Part shown: positions 9,160 to 18,737 of the stretch, piece after piece
How the letters are laid out: each line of letters begins with the position of its first letter
Numbering within the stretch: the stretch's first letter is position 1
Assembly: GCA_015680685.1 (NCBI GenBank)
Contig: MNCI01007937.1
Span: forward strand, 1,505,339-1,530,497
Reading direction: 5' to 3'
From: Gnetum montanum
Lineage: Eukaryota; Streptophyta; Gnetopsida; Gnetales; Gnetaceae
DNA: 25,159 bases
Program-made: the position numbers and the translations under genes
Notes under the pieces: generated by a model
The model's input: the letters and a program-made list of their open reading frames with translations, nothing else
Database searches by the model: none
What the model was told of the DNA's origin: nothing

Positions 9160-10370
9160 GAGAAAACGTGCGGTTTTTGGTTCTCGCTCTACGTGACAGC
9201 AATGTCGATTTGTTTGAAATTTTCTGCTGCTGCTGCCGTGCAAGGAAATAGATAAAAAAATTTGGTGGTTGACTAGCTGTGGAGGGTAATTTTTGAGCTC
9301 GTTTTCCGTGATTATTTTGTGCTTGCGAATAATTATAAAAAAATGGATTTTGACTGCCGCTTTACCGACAAAATTTTGCTCCTACTCTGGTTTGCATGCT
9401 TGTTACTGGATGAAAAATAGTACTTTTTTTGACTCCAATGGAGACCGGAGTTTTGACCCGATTTCGGGTCTGCCTTGGCTTAGTTTGGCTTAGCTTTGAT
9501 GTTTTATCTCGGCTTGCCAACTCTGAGAGCAATAATTCGATTTGGTTTGGTTGGTTTTTGCCAAATGACAGTGGATTTGACCTGCGTTAGCGATATTTTT
9601 CATGTTATCAAATCACGGGCAATTCTTTTGATTTGCTATTATTCGTCTCAGAGCGGGACAAAAAAACCCAGAAAAACAATGATTTGATTTCGATTTACCC
9701 GACCCATGAACAAACAAAAGCAGGAACAGTGGCCACTGAGACGGATTAACTCTGTCATTTACCAAAAACCTGAGAACAGTAATCCGGGTACGCAGGGGCT
9801 GGAACAGGCTCAATAATTTTCGAGCTCCGTTTTTGCAGCGGCGATCCATGAAAAAGGAGCAGCAGCAGCAGCGGCCGCAAAATGAGGGGAAAAAATTTGG
9901 GGACAAGCTTGTTTAGGGAGGCAATTCGTTGGGCAAAAAAACAATGAATTTTTGCATTTTTTGAGGTGGGAGATTAGGTTGTCCATCCCCTCTTTGCCTG
10001 ATGCTTCCCTCCTGCTTCCCTTCTGCTTCCTCTTTCTTCTCCTTGTTCTGCATCTAAAATGGCGATGATGGAACATGGAGGGCCCCTGAAACCAGAGAGG
10101 TAATAATGGAAAAGAGTTTTGGGCGATAACAGATAACAAACAGTTCTTGGTTGGTGAGAAGAAAAGCAAGCAAACATTACTGGAGGAGAAGAAATAAGAA
10201 GAAGAAGAAGAAGAGAGAAAACAGTCCTGTTCTGTACTTTTTTTTTTAGCTATGTAACCATTACCATTACAGCAACAGCAACAGAACCAGGGGAGACTGT
10301 ACTGGGTTGTTTTTATTTTTATTTTTCCCTCTTCCCCTCTATTTTTTCCTCCATCTGGGTTTGGTGATTT
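9160..10370. other. Upstream region rich in triplet repeats, no gene
   Basis: It contains CTG/CAG runs (about 9225-9236 and 9858-9873), a GAA/AGA run (about 10197-10216) and a C/T-rich stretch (10327-10354) resembling a plant Y-patch just before the TATATAT at 10373. Minus-strand open frames here are low-complexity artefacts. Promoter or leader/intron sequence of the Aux/IAA gene is the likeliest role. Confidence 0.45.
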
Positions 10371-10372
10371 CA

Positions 10373-10379
10373 TATATAT
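10373..10379 (+). promoter_or_regulatory. Candidate TATA box (proximal)
   Basis: TATATAT is preceded by a pyrimidine-rich patch (10327-10354). Initiation would fall near 10400-10410, giving a leader of about 1.06 kb before the start codon at 11468. Plant core promoters often pair a TATA box with a Y-patch, which is the basis for this call. Confidence 0.35.
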
Positions 10380-10870
10380 CACACTGGGATCAGGTCAGGT
10401 CCAGCAGCACAAAGAGGAGGAGGAGGAGGACGACGACGACGAGTAGTTCTTCCATTTGGGTTCAGTTTTTGTTGAGGTACGTATGAGACTGTAGTAGCAG
10501 CAGCAGGTTTTAGATCCTGGATTTGTGGTTGCTGTTTCATGTATTTTTTTTGTGGGTTGTGGACGTCTGTGATTTGTGAAAAAAAGGAGAAAATAAAAAG
10601 AAAGGAAAAATAAAAACACAACAGCAGAAGCAGCAGCGGCACTATTACTGTGGATGTTTTTGTTGCTGTTGCTGTTGTTGTTTGTTGAGTGTGGGTGTGT
10701 GATTATGGCATCTTTGTCTGCGAATTATCATGTCCTGTGATGGACATATCATGCAATGTGTGTGTAGGTGTGGGTGAGCCGCGGGTCCATGCCGCTGTGC
10801 TTTTATTGGGCCTTTCTCTTTTAACATTCCTGCTTTTCCTCTTCCATGATGATGATGAGCCTCTGGTCTG

Positions 10871-10876
10871 TGTCTC
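10871..10876 (+). promoter_or_regulatory. AuxRE core TGTCTC
   Basis: Exact match to the classical auxin-response element bound by ARFs. Aux/IAA genes are commonly themselves auxin-induced. A six-base site occurs often by chance, so this is weak evidence alone. Confidence 0.3.
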
Positions 10877-11333
10877 AGGCCCAACATTCATGTCTATCTC
10901 CACCGTGTTGGAATAATTCGGAGCTATAATTATAGAAGAAAAAAAAATAAACACACATACAACACTACAACAAACAACAATACCACCACCACCACCACCA
11001 CCATCAGCACCACCACCCCATCGCTTCTTTACAGTATCCTCCTCCTGCTCCTTCCTGTTTCAAGTATCAGATGCACAAACGGTGTTGTTAGTGCTTGCAG
11101 GTTTTTGAATCAGAGTAAGGAGATTCGGCTGCAAAGAATGGTCTTTTTGGGCTCTTCTTTTGCTCTTTCTTTGCCACTACTTTTTGGGTCTGCTGTTGTT
11201 TCTGTGTGTATTTTCTTTTATCTTGCTTTGCTGCTGCTTTAGTATCATATCATCAGGACGACCAAAGAAAGGATTGTTATTGATCCATTTTGTTTGATTT
11301 TTTTGGTGTTGGGTTTGCTGTGTGTGTGTATCT

Positions 11334-11399
11334 ATGGCTCTCTCTCTGTCTCTCTCTGTGTTGGATAAGGATTTGAGGCGCACCTGCTGGTTTCCATGA
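11334..11399 (+). promoter_or_regulatory. Upstream ORF of 21 codons in the Aux/IAA leader
   Basis: ATG at 11334, stop TGA at 11397-11399, 68 bases before the main ATG and out of frame with it. The peptide starts MALSLSLSVLDKD. Its codons overlap the CT-rich run and an AuxRE core (11347-11352). A second uORF overlaps its end. Whether it is translated is unknown. Confidence 0.45.
11347..11352 (+). promoter_or_regulatory. AuxRE core TGTCTC in CT-rich leader
   Basis: Exact TGTCTC inside a TCTC repeat, so chance occurrence is likely. It lies 116 bases before the start codon. Confidence 0.2.
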
Positions 11400-11407
11400 G
11401 CAGGTAA
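11396..11407 (+). promoter_or_regulatory. Minimal uORF (3 codons) overlapping the preceding uORF stop
   Basis: ATGAGCAGGTAA overlaps the stop of the 21-codon uORF. It is in frame with the main start but closes at 11405-11407. Together the two uORFs place two terminations within 75 bases of the main ATG. Confidence 0.4.
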
Positions 11408-11467
11408 AACGGATTCTCTCAGACGACGCAGAAGAAGAAGAAGGATTGTGAAGAGAAGCTGTGATTG

Positions 11468-12381
11468 ATGTCTTCCACGCTGAAGAATGCGGGTGCAGGC
11501 CTGGATGAGGGCCTGGGAAAGATTTCTCCCGCACCGTCCTCCACCATTTCTGACCAAAACAACAGCAGCAGCAGCAGCAGCAGCAACAGCACCAACAGCG
11601 ACCTTAAAGAACGTGACTACATAGGTTTATCAGACGTTGCTTCGACCACCATGGACTGCAAACTCGTTGCTCATAACACTGCTGCTGAAAACCCATCTCT
11701 GAATCTTAGAGCAACTGAGCTCACGTTGGCTCTTCCGGGCTCAGAATCCCCAACCAGGGACTCTGCAGAGCTGCCACTCATGAGCACTGCCCCGGTGCGC
11801 AGCGATGTTGAAGAGAAACAGCTGTTTCCTGTGGAAAAACAGCAGCAGCAGCAGCAGATTACCGAAAACCCAGAAACCAAGAACATCAGCAACAACAGCT
11901 CCAATGGCGGATTCCCCAGAAATGTGGCGCTGGCCTCCAAGAGCGGTGCCAAAAGAGGTTTCACCGAGGCCATGGAATCCAGGGGGACCCGATTCGGCTC
12001 TGAGAACAGCTGGGTTTTTCCTGCAGGCTCTGTAATGGGCCCCGGATCTGAGCCGGAGCTGCCCAATAAGCCTAATTCTCAGCCCAAGTTTCTGTCTTCT
12101 GTGACTGTAACTGCTTCCTCTGTCATGAAGCAGGCTGCGGCCGGGGGGCCTGCGGCCTGGCATACAGGGGGCCTCGACCACTCTGGAAATGCTTTCATGG
12201 CTGCTTCTGCTAGGCCTGCAACTACTGCTGCAGCAGCCATGAATGCCAAATCTGTCAAAGAGCCTAGCAAGGATATCTCACAGCAAACCAAAATGGTGCA
12301 GGAAAGGCCCAGGCCTGAGGCTCAGCCCAACCCACAGAAGATGCCTGCAACTAATGACATGGGCATCAGCCCCGTTGCCAA
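11468..12381 (+). CDS. IAA: Aux/IAA exon 1: N-terminal box, EAR domain I, long linker
   Basis: Residues 1-304 plus two bases of codon 305. It contains a Ser tract (33-39) encoded by CAG-type repeats, the [11 protein letters not shown] box, the EAR motif, a six-Gln tract (125-130) and an Ala/Pro/Ser/Lys-rich linker. The donor is GTAAGT at 12382. Without splicing the frame would stop at once (TAA at 12383). Confidence 0.92.
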
Positions 12382-14321
12382 GTAAGTCTCTGCAATTTGG
12401 TCTTAACCTGGTTGAATTTGTTTGAAATTTTTGCCAGTAATATGCTTCTGCAAATGCCAAAGGACTCAAGTCTTTCGTATGTTGTTTGTTTGAAGTATTG
12501 TGCACATAATAAGCTCTGCAATGCTACAGGACTGGAGTCTTAGTTATGTCTTCGGTAAACGCAATTGGCTGAGTAGGATTTATCATTTAACTGGTTTCTT
12601 TGATGGCTTTGTGATGAGGATCCACACCATTGAATGCATGCTACTGTTTGTGCTTGTTTTTGGGTAACAGTTACCCAGCTATTTGTTAGTCACGCGTTTG
12701 ACATTTTTGGGTCTTGTATCATCCAACGTTTTTGAAGCAATCTTCCAAGCAGTGGCAAAATCTCACGTCTGACAGATCTCTGCCAAATTCCAACGTATTA
12801 CTATAACGATTTCCGTTAAATAGTTTTGAACCCCACATATTTTGCAAAACAGTGTCCACACTAATTCGAACACATTTCCATCGAGGAGATCGACGTGATT
12901 TGTGAGAGAGTAGCAGTTTCTAGATTGGGATTGAATTACACGTACAGACGCTGTACTGGGACTCTCTAAAAACTGATCCTGGGTTCATCGAAACCGATTC
13001 AGTGAAAGCATATGCAGGAATTCTTCACCTACAGATTAATCCTGAGAGTATGAGTGCTTTTATATCGTCTTGAGTTCTAAAAGTCTCCAACCCACAAACC
13101 ATAACCTTGATTCCGAGATCAGCGAATAATCTAAGCCAGCCAAGTGGTACCACCGAAAGTGCTCTTGGGTCATAAAGATCGCAGACCCAGTTTACGAGTG
13201 TCTGGATTTGGAAAGGGTTGAAAACTTAAACAAGCCCCGTTTTTGCAGGCAACAAGTTGTGGGTTGGCCACCAATTCGCTCCTTCAGGAAGAACACTTTG
13301 GCTGCAGCTCCCAGAGCCAGTGATGAGGCCGATACTAAAGCTGGGTCCAGCGCTCTGTATGTAAAAGTCAGCATGGATGGTGCACCTTACCTCAGGAAAG
13401 TGGATCTCAAGCTTTACAGCTGCTACCCGGAAATGTCATCTGCTCTAGAGAAGATGTTCAGCGGCACCATTGGTGCGTTTTTTTTTTTGGTTTTTCTGCG
13501 GTGATCATGTTTATAAAACCCACTTTTTTGGTTTTTCTTTGCAATAATGATAACTTACTGGATTCTCAAGTCATAAGGCTTAGAGGTTAGGCTTTGGCCA
13601 CTGTACTGGCCCTCCAGGGATCGGGCTGGGCAAGATAAACATCCAACCTTAAGGTTATGACCGTTTTTCTAGAACAAGAAAAACTGCAACAAGAATGTAT
13701 TTGTGTTTCAGGTCAGTGCGGAACTGGGCTCAGTGAGAGTAAGTTGATGGATCTGCTGAACGGATCAGAATATGTTCTTACCTACGAAGACAAAGATGGA
13801 GACTGGATGTTGGTTGGAGATGTTCCATGGGAGTAAGTATTTATTACGGCCTTTTTCGGCAATGGTTTTTGTTGTGAATCACAGTACTGAGGAAAGTAAG
13901 TTTTGGTACTCATGTACGACCAGTCTGTTAGATGCATTGTTCATGTGTTTTCCCATTTTAAAAACTTTAGATACTTAGACTTGTCATTCGACTAATAGAT
14001 CGTGAAGGTAGGTGTAAACTCATTTCATGTGTTGTGGGTTGTGCACTGCAGAATGTTCACCGAGTCCTGCAGGAGGCTGCGTATCATGAAGGGTTCTGAA
14101 GCCATTGGCCTGGGTAAGTATAACATGATTAAGTTACAGATATTTAGAAAAAAAGTAATATTACTTTTTTAGTAGGATGTGCTCCATACTATGACTGTTC
14201 TGTGATGAGATACAGATTTAAGGTCAGCTTTTTAGTAGGATAAAATTGCTGAAACAGGTTACGTTTATGATACTGTTTTGCAGCACCCAGGGCCATGGAG
14301 AAATGCAGGAACAGGAACTAA
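11468..14321 (+). CDS. IAA: Aux/IAA auxin-responsive repressor protein, IAA8/9/27-like (5 exons)
   Basis: Exons join(11468-12381, 13249-13472, 13712-13832, 14052-14113, 14284-14321) give 1359 bases, 452 residues. All introns are GT-AG, with phases 2, 1, 2, 1. An in-frame TGA at 11462 makes 11468 the first ATG. Domains: [11 protein letters not shown] box (46-56, typical of the IAA8/9/27 group); EAR motif LTLAL in TELTLALPG (83-91); KRGFTEAM (162-169), the conserved KR part of the bipartite nuclear signal; degron VGWPP (309-313) in [14 protein letters not shown]; and the PB1 domain (about 341-440) with lysine K344, the acidic EDKDGDW (405-411) and a C-terminal basic KCRNRN. Such proteins are nuclear, bind ARFs through PB1, recruit TOPLESS through EAR and are degraded via TIR1/AFB when auxin is present. 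Oddities: the linker between EAR and degron is about 218 residues, and the protein exceeds the common 150-370-residue size. Confidence 0.94.
12382..13248 (+). other. Intron 1 of the Aux/IAA gene (867 bases)
   Basis: GTAAGT donor, CCCCGTTTTTGCAG acceptor, phase 2. It is the longest intron of the gene, separating EAR and degron exons as in other Aux/IAA genes. I see no internal gene or transposon in it. Confidence 0.9.
13249..13472 (+). CDS. IAA: Aux/IAA exon 2: degron (domain II) and domain III
   Basis: Encodes residues 305-380 (ends split), from [16 protein letters not shown] through [19 protein letters not shown] to EKMFSGTI. The degron core is fully conserved, predicting auxin-dependent capture by TIR1/AFB. 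The donor at 13473 is GTGCGT, weaker than the others. Confidence 0.93.
13712..13832 (+). CDS. IAA: Aux/IAA exon 3: PB1 acidic face
   Basis: Encodes residues 380-420, [16 protein letters not shown] to LVGDVPWE, with the OPCA-type acidic cluster EDKDGD needed for head-to-tail PB1 interaction. The acceptor is TGTGTTTCAG and the donor GTAAGT at 13833. Confidence 0.93.
14052..14113 (+). CDS. IAA: Aux/IAA exon 4: end of domain IV
   Basis: Encodes [21 protein letters not shown], closing the PB1 fold. The acceptor is GTGCACTGCAG and the donor GTAAGT at 14114; both junctions split codons exactly as needed to keep the frame. Confidence 0.93.
14284..14321 (+). CDS. IAA: Aux/IAA exon 5: C-terminal tail
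   Basis: Encodes [12 protein letters not shown] and stop TAA (14319-14321). This basic tail is the conserved C-terminal part of the nuclear localisation signal in the IAA8/9 type. Confidence 0.92.
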
Positions 14322-14931
14322 GTTTCTGAAATGGCCTGTTTTCTTGGATCCCTGTGAGGGATAGCTGGCATTGATCCGGGGGGAGCGTATGCACCAACTG
14401 GAAAGTTCATCAGCTGAATGGGCGTTAAACTCTTACAGAACCTTTGGATTCTAATACTGCGAGGGATTCGGTCACTGTGACATGCATGGTATGCATAGGG
14501 CAAGAAGCAGGCCATATATGTTAGGAAATCAAGTAGAATATGTGCAGCTTGAGACATGAACTTTGTCATCAGTATTGTTTTCTTAGTTTTATTTGCAAAT
14601 GGGACCTTTAGTAATAGTAGGTCTGTGATTTGATCTAGATAATTTTTTTTCCTTTTTTTGGCTTTGGCATTTGAACACTGTGCATCAAGGAACAAGCGTG
14701 CTGTATCTTATTTGTTTGTGTTTTATTATCTTAGGACCTGCAACGCACATACTGATGCTAATGTTTGTATGTTGTACTACTACTGTTATGCAATTTCAAT
14801 TATTGTGTCAAGTGCAAGAAAACCATGCATTTGCCATTACGGAATGTTGTATGTTTGAAATAGAATTTGCTTCGTAATTATACATCGTCTTTTCCTGTGC
14901 TCGATCATTCCTGTTACGACGCTGTTGAGCA
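14322..14931 (+). other. 3' UTR / 3' flank of the Aux/IAA gene
   Basis: T-rich, TTGT/TGTA-rich sequence consistent with plant far-upstream 3'-end elements (for example about 14700-14850). No clean AATAAA occurs close by; a relaxed AATAGA lies at about 14860 and a canonical AATAAA only at 15480-15485. The true cleavage site cannot be fixed from sequence alone. Confidence 0.4.
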
Positions 14932-16534
14932 ATGAATGCTCTGTGTTTGGAATTTAATGAATGGGTTTTTAAGTTTGATGGCACTGAACATTTTGTTGGT
15001 TTGTATGTACCATTTTATAGAGAATTCATCTTGCATAAAAATTGTCAGTTTCTGCAAATGCGATATCGATGCCTCTCTCATGTATTTGCTGAAAAGTCTT
15101 TGTTGTCAGTTTGTTTAGTCTCTCTGTATCATGATCGCTGTTGTTTTTTTCCCTTATCTTATGATCTTAGCAAATCAACTTTAGCAGATTCACTTGATCC
15201 CATGCCCATGTATTGTCTGTCAGACTTTTCCAAAGGAAAAGTTGCCAATGACCTGGTTACAGGCTTATCAACCATGATACTAGAATGTGCATTGATGGAT
15301 TTTGGTTGTTTACAACGTATGTGGGTTGGCAATGGCGTGGCCGCCCCTCAATCATTGTTTGCAAACATTGAATGAACCATTCCTTCTTCATATGCCAGCC
15401 TTGGATGCTCTGTATTAGGGACCATGAATATGAAGAGATGGAAGCTTGGCTTTGTGTTTCCTCTTAACATTGCTTTAGCAATAAATGGCCTGCCTCCCAG
15501 CACTGTAAATGATTATTCTGAATGGGTCTCTGTCCATCTAATGGAAATGCCCGGTTGAACCCAACCCAACCCACCACCGATCAGATAAGATTTTAAGAGG
15601 CATATTCATCTTCATTAAAGTAGACAGCATATTCAGCCCAATTGAGGTAGACAGCAGTTAGTACCTGTATGTGTTGATGAAACTTCATGACGTGGGGATC
15701 TTTCGATCACTTTATACTGACAACTACGGCAACTTCTTTGTTGCCGTGTGTTGTTAGATATAGAATCCACAGATTTAGCTGACGGGACAATTTTATTTGT
15801 CATGAACAAAAGTGATAGCCTTTATAGGTTGTGTACGATGGCCGTGAAACTTTGTAAAATTTTCAAGGATTGCAACATCTATGGTCTAGACGTATTCCAC
15901 CACATGGTTTTCAAACAGGTACACACTATGCCCCATAACCCCGGTACTGAAACACTGAAAAGGGTACCCCGAGTAGAGAATTAGCTGAGAGATTTTTGGC
16001 CAGCAAAGTGGGACTGTCACCATCAGCAATTGACTACCAAACCAAACTCTGGCTTTTACTCTTACCCGTCATCCCTGTTCAACATTAATGACCTGGTTTA
16101 ACCTAGAAAAAAACATACAACATACATCCTTCTCCGTAATGGAGACAAGAAACAGCTTGAGTCAAGTCAAGATGGCAGACCCAATACTAATCTAAAGCTT
16201 CTGATTCGTTAGACCAAGCCACCACATATGGGTAGGACTGGGGTATTAGGATTAGTAAGGGGCCAATTCCATTTGCCAGAAAGATGCTTTTCTGGCTTTA
16301 AATTTATAAGAGACAGCAGACAGCACCGTGGCTTGTCCATCTCAAGAAGGTGGAGTAAAGAAAGAGAGCAAAAACAGTGAACAAGAGCGACCTGAGTCAA
16401 TCTCAATTCTCTAGTGATAAAAAAGATGAGGGGAAGCATCAGGCCATGTGGGGGCATTTATGAGCAAGTTTAGGGGGCCACTGGCAGACAAGAGTCATTG
16501 TTGGTTTTTTGTAGGGTTGCATATGTGGGGTATG
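14932..16534. other. Intergenic DNA downstream of the Aux/IAA gene
   Basis: A 147-codon frame (14932-15375) and shorter ones exist, but they lack recognisable motifs or codon bias. An AATAAA at 15480-15485 could be a distal poly(A) signal. No supported gene. Confidence 0.5.
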
Positions 16535-16560
16535 GCATTAATATTTTCAATTATTAATGC
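16535..16560. repeat. Short perfect inverted repeat (hairpin)
   Basis: GCATTAATA (16535-16543) and TATTAATGC (16552-16560) are perfect 9-base arms around an 8-base loop. There is no poly-U tract or RNA-gene context. It may be incidental in AT-rich DNA. Confidence 0.55.
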
Positions 16561-18540
16561 TTTCCCATAGTCCAAGACCTTTGCGCATTGCATGCTTTGG
16601 CCTCCCATTGGTCCACGTTCATGTGCATGTTAAAAACAGGATTCCTTCTTACCTTAATTTGAAATAATTATTTTATCCTTTATTTTTGTTGGGTTATTGG
16701 CAGCATCATCACTCTGGGTAGTCACTCAAAAAAGGTACCGCTTCACTCATTCACCGACCCTCTCAAACTCTACTTGATGAAGCTCCCTACGATGATCTGC
16801 ATTCTCTTTTTTTTTTTCCATCTCTTCTGATTCTTTTTTAAAATAAAATGTTCGCTGCCGAATTTTGAGATTCCCTCTTCCTGCTTAATTGTGGCCCATC
16901 TCTCACTTTCAATGCAACCACATAAAACTGAGGCCATGAATGCCATGCATCAAATAAGTAATTTGATTAACTCTCTACATTGTATGCCTGCTCAACTAAA
17001 GCCAGGAAATACGCAAAAGTCAAATGTTTTTCTCCAGACACCCACCACACTATAGATTTTGCACGAGCCAAAGGCTTTTTCCAAACCTTATCCGGACTCA
17101 GGTGGCTGGGTTTGTTTTTGCTTTGCGGTGGTGGGTTTGATTCTGTCTTATGTCGTTGTTGAACATTTCTGTTTCTCTCCCTTTTTTTTCTAGGTTCGTT
17201 TTCACGTTTGTCAGACCAAAGTAAGCCTTTTCAATTTTAGTGCTTTTAGCCATGTTCAGCTGGGATTGGGTGCTCTGTTTCTTTGAAAGAGATGGAAGGA
17301 TTCTTTTATGGTCTCTGTGCCATCTAGATTTTATGCAATGGTTAGATTTGTAGGTTAACCGATCTTTAGCTTTGACAATGTATGCTTTAGCGCTTAGAAA
17401 GGTAATTCAGCTTTTGGACATACAATAAATGCCGCGTTCACGTTGGATTATATTTGAATGGAAGAGTGAAAAACTAAGCCATCTACATAGGTGGTTCAAC
17501 TGGAAGTATCATTTTTTCTGGTCGGTGCGGATTTTCCCCCTTGTTAACGTCAGGTTATAATAATGTTTGAAAAATTAAAAATCGGCATGGGTAGATTTTG
17601 GTTGAAAGTGTTGCAACTTTCAAAAAATGGGGCAGGTACTATGCGCTAAAAATATTATTACTAATAAGCAAAAGAATTTTAGAGTACATGAAATGCTTAA
17701 TGGTAAGTAGAAAATTTGAAAAATAACATGGAAAGAAAGAGCTTTCCAATTTTAGGGGTGTTTATTGACATGGATGACCTTACAAATAATGCTTTTAATA
17801 ATCAAGAGAGTAAAAGTAATTGTTAGTTGGGAGAATGTTCATATTGTTAATAACATTTATATTGCTTTCAACATCCATGTACAAATTTAAAATAGCAAAG
17901 GGAATTGATGTTGCAATAGAAAACTTAGCAAAATACCAATTTTCGTAGGAAAGTGAGATCCAATAGAAAATGATGGCCCAATTTTTTCCTTTTTCTTCAT
18001 TTTCTATCATGATTAATTTGTATGTTGAGAGTCTTTATCATTAGCTATAGCATGCTTGTCAACCTAAGTTTTAACCTTTAACAACATTCTTATCAAATAT
18101 AGAAAAATTTGTCTTTTGAGCTATGTGTCTAGTTTGATCAATACTTTTTGTAATATTAGTAAATATATTTGTAGAAACTTATGTTTTCTCTAGTTTTTTT
18201 TTTATTGTCATCATTTTTATCATTGACACTAATTTGATTTTTATCTTATTGACCTTGCTAGCCTTTGAATCTTTGTAGCAATAATACATATCTTTTACCT
18301 CATCTACTATCTATGTTAGCACTTGTTCATCACATGCAACGTTTTGTCATACATTACTATACAATAACCCATCTCCTACCCCTTGGGCATATAGCAATGG
18401 TATTTTGTTCTACATGATTGTTTTGGCCAAGAGGCCAACTCGTCTCACAGGATAGGGGGGGAGGAAGGAGTGGATTTGTCGCCCTCCAAGTAATGCCCTT
18501 CACATCATGTGCCACGTAAGATCCCACGAAATGGGAAAAA
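16561..18540. other. AT-rich intergenic DNA, no gene seen
   Basis: Long T and A runs, especially 17540-18360. A 71-codon minus-strand frame at 17795-18010 is AT-rich and unlike known families. No RNA gene is recognised. Confidence 0.55.
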
Positions 18541-18544
18541 ACAT

Positions 18545-18634
18545 GAATCGAAGAGCCACACCTTTCCGTATTCCTGTTGCCCAGAATGTGAACCAAAGAG
18601 CCATAGCTTTTCGTATTCCCGCTGCACACATAAA
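18545..18634 (+). repeat. Two diverged 45-bp tandem units
   Basis: GAATCGAAGAGCCACACC... at 18545 recurs as GAACCAAAGAGCCATAGC... at 18590, both continuing into TTTCGTATTCC-like sequence. It precedes the subtilase pseudogene but shows no homology to it. Confidence 0.65.
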
Positions 18635-18737
18635 AAGGCCAAACACAACCAAATGTAGAATGGGAATGGGAATGAGAATGAGAATTCCATTTTCATTTTG
18701 TCTCTGTCTCCGTCTGCAACTGCTACTGCAGGCCACC

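Larger units (their letters stand above)
10380..11467 (+). other. Probable 5' leader of the Aux/IAA gene
   Basis: The stretch is full of simple repeats typical of plant leaders: GAG then GAC triplets (10416-10443), CAG runs (10494-10507), TTG/CTG runs (10661-10686), CAC/ACC triplets (10982-11002) and a CT-rich run (11337-11358). It holds many upstream ATGs, so part of it may be spliced out. GTACGT (10477-10482) is a possible donor and TGCTTGCAG ending at 11100 a possible acceptor. No intron can be proved without RNA data. Confidence 0.45.

Noticed and set aside
8765-9202. Open frames on both strands across the GC-rich island
   Set aside because: Long open frames are expected where stops are rare in GC-rich DNA; the peptides look like no known family.
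9810-10382. 190-codon minus-strand open frame with poly-Ser, poly-Cys and poly-Ala runs
   Set aside because: Produced by GAA/GCA triplet repeats in the promoter or leader region; no domain.
11741-12181. 146-codon minus-strand open frame inside Aux/IAA exon 1
   Set aside because: Shadow of the real gene; its poly-Leu runs are the complement of CAG repeats.
14932-15375. 147-codon open frame downstream of the Aux/IAA gene
   Set aside because: No recognisable domain, no promoter, and composition like the flanking DNA. Open length alone is not enough in a plant genome.
18545-18634. Relation between this 45-bp duplication and the 45-bp array at 5226
   Set aside because: Same period but unrelated sequence; coincidence.
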